Positions 15,255-16,823 of a DNA stretch of 16,823 bases are shown here, piece by piece. A program made the translations under genes and the position numbers. The notes beneath the pieces are model-generated. The model saw only the letters and a list, made by a program, of their open reading frames with translations, was not told where the DNA came from and did no database searches. The DNA comes from JASEHD01 sp964471945. Its GTDB lineage: Bacteria > Bacteroidota > Ignavibacteria > UBA10030 > SZUA-254. Every line of letters starts with the position of its first letter. Positions within the stretch are counted from its first letter, which is position 1. Location of the stretch: contig CAYYIJ010000052.1 in NCBI GenBank assembly GCA_964471945.1, forward strand, positions 1 to 16,823, read 5' to 3'.

Positions 15255-15262
15255 CTCCTTTT
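15255..15262 (-). promoter_or_regulatory. Ribosome binding site supporting the mnmG TTG start
   Basis: The minus strand reads AAAAGGAG here, four bases before TTG at 15250. It is one of the clearer Shine-Dalgarno sites in the window and decides the start choice. Its last base is shared with the parS element at 15262-15277. Confidence 0.75.
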
Positions 15263-15277
15263 GTTTCACGTGAAACT
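15262..15277. promoter_or_regulatory. parS: parS (ParB-binding) site 2
   Basis: TGTTTCACGTGAAACT matches 15 of 16 bases of the parS consensus, with a perfect 14-bp palindromic core (15263-15276). It fills half of the 31-bp gap between the mnmE stop and the mnmG start. The spacing to the other site is about 1.95 kb. Confidence 0.88.
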
Positions 15278-15281
15278 TTTT

Positions 15282-16676
15282 TCATTTACCAATGCAAAAC
15301 TTTGAAAATATGTTATTTAGAATGGTTTCCGTTGTTATTTTACCGATTATTTCTCCAAGTGAATCTAAGGCATCTCGAAGATCGATTGCAATAAACTCAT
15401 TACTCATCCCTTTTTTTATGCTTACAATGGCGGTTTGCAAACTTGTTCGCACTTCCATTAGACTTTCTTTATGCCTAGCGTTAGTTAAAACCACGCTATT
15501 TTCTCCAATAAGCACCTTTCCGTGTGTAGCAATATTAACTAATTTTCTTTTTAATGCCGTAAACCCCTGTCCGGATTTTGCAGAAATGTAAATCATTGAA
15601 TTATTAATGATTTTAACATTTTTGTTAAAGCTACGATCAATTATTGGAATATCAATTTTATTCACAACAAACAGATTTTTTTGATTTAATCCAGAATTCT
15701 CTATCTGATATATTATTTGATGATCCTCAGAATTAAATCCTTGCGTATGATCAAGAACAACAATTATTACATCCGCTATCTCAATTTGTTTTTGAGTTCT
15801 AGCTACACCTTCAACCTCAATTGGATCTATAGTTTTTCTTACACCGGCTGTATCAACAACCTTAAAAAGTATCCCCTCGATGAGTAAATTTTCTTCAATG
15901 ATATCTCGCGTTGTACCCGGAATATCTGTTACTATGGCTCTGTTTTCGTTCAGTAAGATATTAAGAATGCTCGACTTACCTACGTTTGGTTTACCAACAA
16001 TAGCCACCCGCACACCTTCACGATATACTTTTCCTACAGAATATGAGTTAATAAGCCCGTCAACTATAATTAGAACTGATTGAATCTTAATTTTTATCTC
16101 ATCGAGGTTTTTAAATTCTATGCCTTCTTCAGCAAAATCTAACTCAAGTTCAAGTAAACTACATATATCCAGTAATATTTGAGAACATTTCTTAATCTCG
16201 GCTGAAAGGAATCCTTCAATTTGATTGATTGAAGCTTTATGCGAGAGTGCAGAGCTAGATTGAATTACGTCTGCAACAGCTTCTGCCTGTACTAAGTCTA
16301 TTCTCCCATTTAAAAACGCTCTTTTGGTAAACTCACCTGGTTGAGCAAGTCTTGGTCCGGCTTCTAGTATTGTTTCTAACACTTGTTTTGTAACAAATAA
16401 TCCGCCGTGGCAACTTATCTCGACCATATCTTCCGCAGTATATGAATTGGGAGCGAAAAAAACCGTTGCGATTACTTCATCAATATGATCACCCCTTGCA
16501 CTAATGATCTTTCCAAAATGAGCAGTGTTGGGTTTTACTTCTGTGAGGTTTTTTTTTCCTTTGAATATCTTACTGGCGATACTTATTGCATCATTTCCTG
16601 AAATCCGAATTATAGATAAACCCCCAACACCAATTGGTGTTGCAATGGCAGCAATAGTATCGTCTTGAATAAACAT
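15282..16676 (-). CDS. mnmE: tRNA modification GTPase
   Basis: MnmE (TrmE) is a dimeric, potassium-activated GTPase that works with MnmG on tRNA wobble uridines. The 464 residues show all three parts: an N-terminal folate-binding domain (DTIAAIATPIGVGGLSIIR, SYTAEDMVEISCHGG), a helical domain, and an inserted G domain with G1 GKPNVGKS (228-235), G2 PGTTRD (253-258), G3 DTAG (275-278) and G4 NKID (339-342). The C-terminal signature FCIGK carries the conserved Cys461. ATG at 16676 is the family start, although no strong ribosome site precedes it. It is the first visible gene of the operon, with mnmG, rsmG, murQ and DUF2461 downstream; a terminator-like hairpin lies 70-90 bp upstream. Confidence 0.96.
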   Translation of the reverse strand: MFIQDDTIAAIATPIGVGGLSIIRISGNDAISIASKIFKGKKNLTEVKPNTAHFGKIISARGDHIDEVIATVFFAPNSYTAEDMVEISCHGGLFVTKQVLETILEAGPRLAQPGEFTKRAFLNGRIDLVQAEAVADVIQSSSALSHKASINQIEGFLSAEIKKCSQILLDICSLLELELDFAEEGIEFKNLDEIKIKIQSVLIIVDGLINSYSVGKVYREGVRVAIVGKPNVGKSSILNILLNENRAIVTDIPGTTRDIIEENLLIEGILFKVVDTAGVRKTIDPIEVEGVARTQKQIEIADVIIVVLDHTQGFNSEDHQIIYQIENSGLNQKNLFVVNKIDIPIIDRSFNKNVKIINNSMIYISAKSGQGFTALKRKLVNIATHGKVLIGENSVVLTNARHKESLMEVRTSLQTAIVSIKKGMSNEFIAIDLRDALDSLGEIIGKITTETILNNIFSKFCIGK

Positions 16677-16743
16677 AAAATGATTTTGAAATTCTTCTAA
16701 TCAATTTAGAAAACTTAGGTAAGAAAAACAATCAACAAAAAAT

Positions 16744-16768
16744 CCTGTTAGTTATTAACAGGTTTTTT
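16744..16768. terminator. Intrinsic terminator upstream of mnmE
   Basis: CCTGTTA (16744-16750) pairs with TAACAGG (16756-16762) around GTTAT, followed on the plus strand by six T and flanked on the other side by A-rich sequence, which gives ATTTTTTG after the stem on the minus strand. It can work in both directions. Most likely it ends a minus-strand gene to the right of the contig and separates it from the mnmE promoter, which should lie at about 16677-16743. Confidence 0.7.
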
Positions 16769-16782
16769 ATGAAAATACTTTT

Positions 16783-16823
16783 TAGAGACTTCTGAAAAAT
16801 CACCGAAAGGGTCACCCTGAATT
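16783..16823. repeat. Contig-end dispersed repeat (right copy)
   Basis: This 41-bp segment is the inverted copy of 13-53 with one mismatch (40/41). The similarity ends abruptly at 16783. Together with the left copy it marks the contig ends as lying in a repeated element. Confidence 0.85.

Noticed and set aside
15292..15591. Plus-strand open frame of 99 codons
   Set aside because: It is antisense to the conserved C-terminal half of mnmE and has no recognisable motif.
1..16823. The contig-end inverted repeats as the ends of one 16.8-kb transposon
   Set aside because: The interior is mostly essential housekeeping genes, no matching transposase or target duplication is seen, and a contig breaking in a dispersed repeat explains it better.
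1..16823. tRNA or rRNA genes
   Set aside because: Reading both strands I found no tRNA-like cloverleaf with a T-arm signature and no conserved rRNA segment.

Overview
This window reads as one contig of an uncultivated, AT-rich bacterium. All confident genes lie on the minus strand. Gene content and style (AddAB recombinase of the type seen in the Bacteroidota/Ignavibacteriota/Chlorobiota group, many dispersed palindromes, a REP-associated transposase) suggest the FCB superphylum, perhaps an Ignavibacteria-like lineage. That placement is an inference, not a proof. Two 100-N gaps (2198-2297 and 6880-6979) are each flanked by the same 55 bp on both sides, so they are scaffolding artefacts over sequence that really overlaps. 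Collapsing 155 bp at each place restores two intact genes.

Reading the minus strand from right to left: (1) 16676-10917 is a housekeeping block, mnmE, mnmG, rsmG, murQ and a DUF2461 gene, tightly packed. Two near-perfect ParB-binding parS palindromes lie in the mnmE/mnmG and mnmG/rsmG gaps, which points to an origin-proximal position. MnmE and MnmG make the same tRNA wobble-uridine modification, RsmG methylates 16S rRNA, and MurQ recycles cell-wall MurNAc-6-P. (2) 10916-10641 is a gene-free stretch of palindromic repeats. (3) 10640-9435 is an RhlE-type DEAD-box RNA helicase. (4) 9326-7560 is a decayed accessory patch: a helicase/phospholipase-D-like N-terminal stub joined through a perfect 20-bp hairpin to the tail of a restriction-modification methylase, then an intact CDC48-like AAA ATPase, then a second degenerate copy of the same methylase tail. 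(5) 7558-6588 is a REP-associated tyrosine transposase whose own coding sequence carries in-frame copies of the palindromes found around it. (6) 6535-430 is an overlapping addA-addB pair for double-strand-break repair. (7) 1-429 is gene-free, with hairpins and a repeat that is also found, inverted, at the far right end.

The most interesting signals are the palindrome array inside the transposase gene, the duplicated methylase tails bracketing the AAA gene, the parS pair, and the inverted repeat at the contig ends. No complete new defence system is visible. The accessory patch looks like the remains of a restriction-modification/helicase island.
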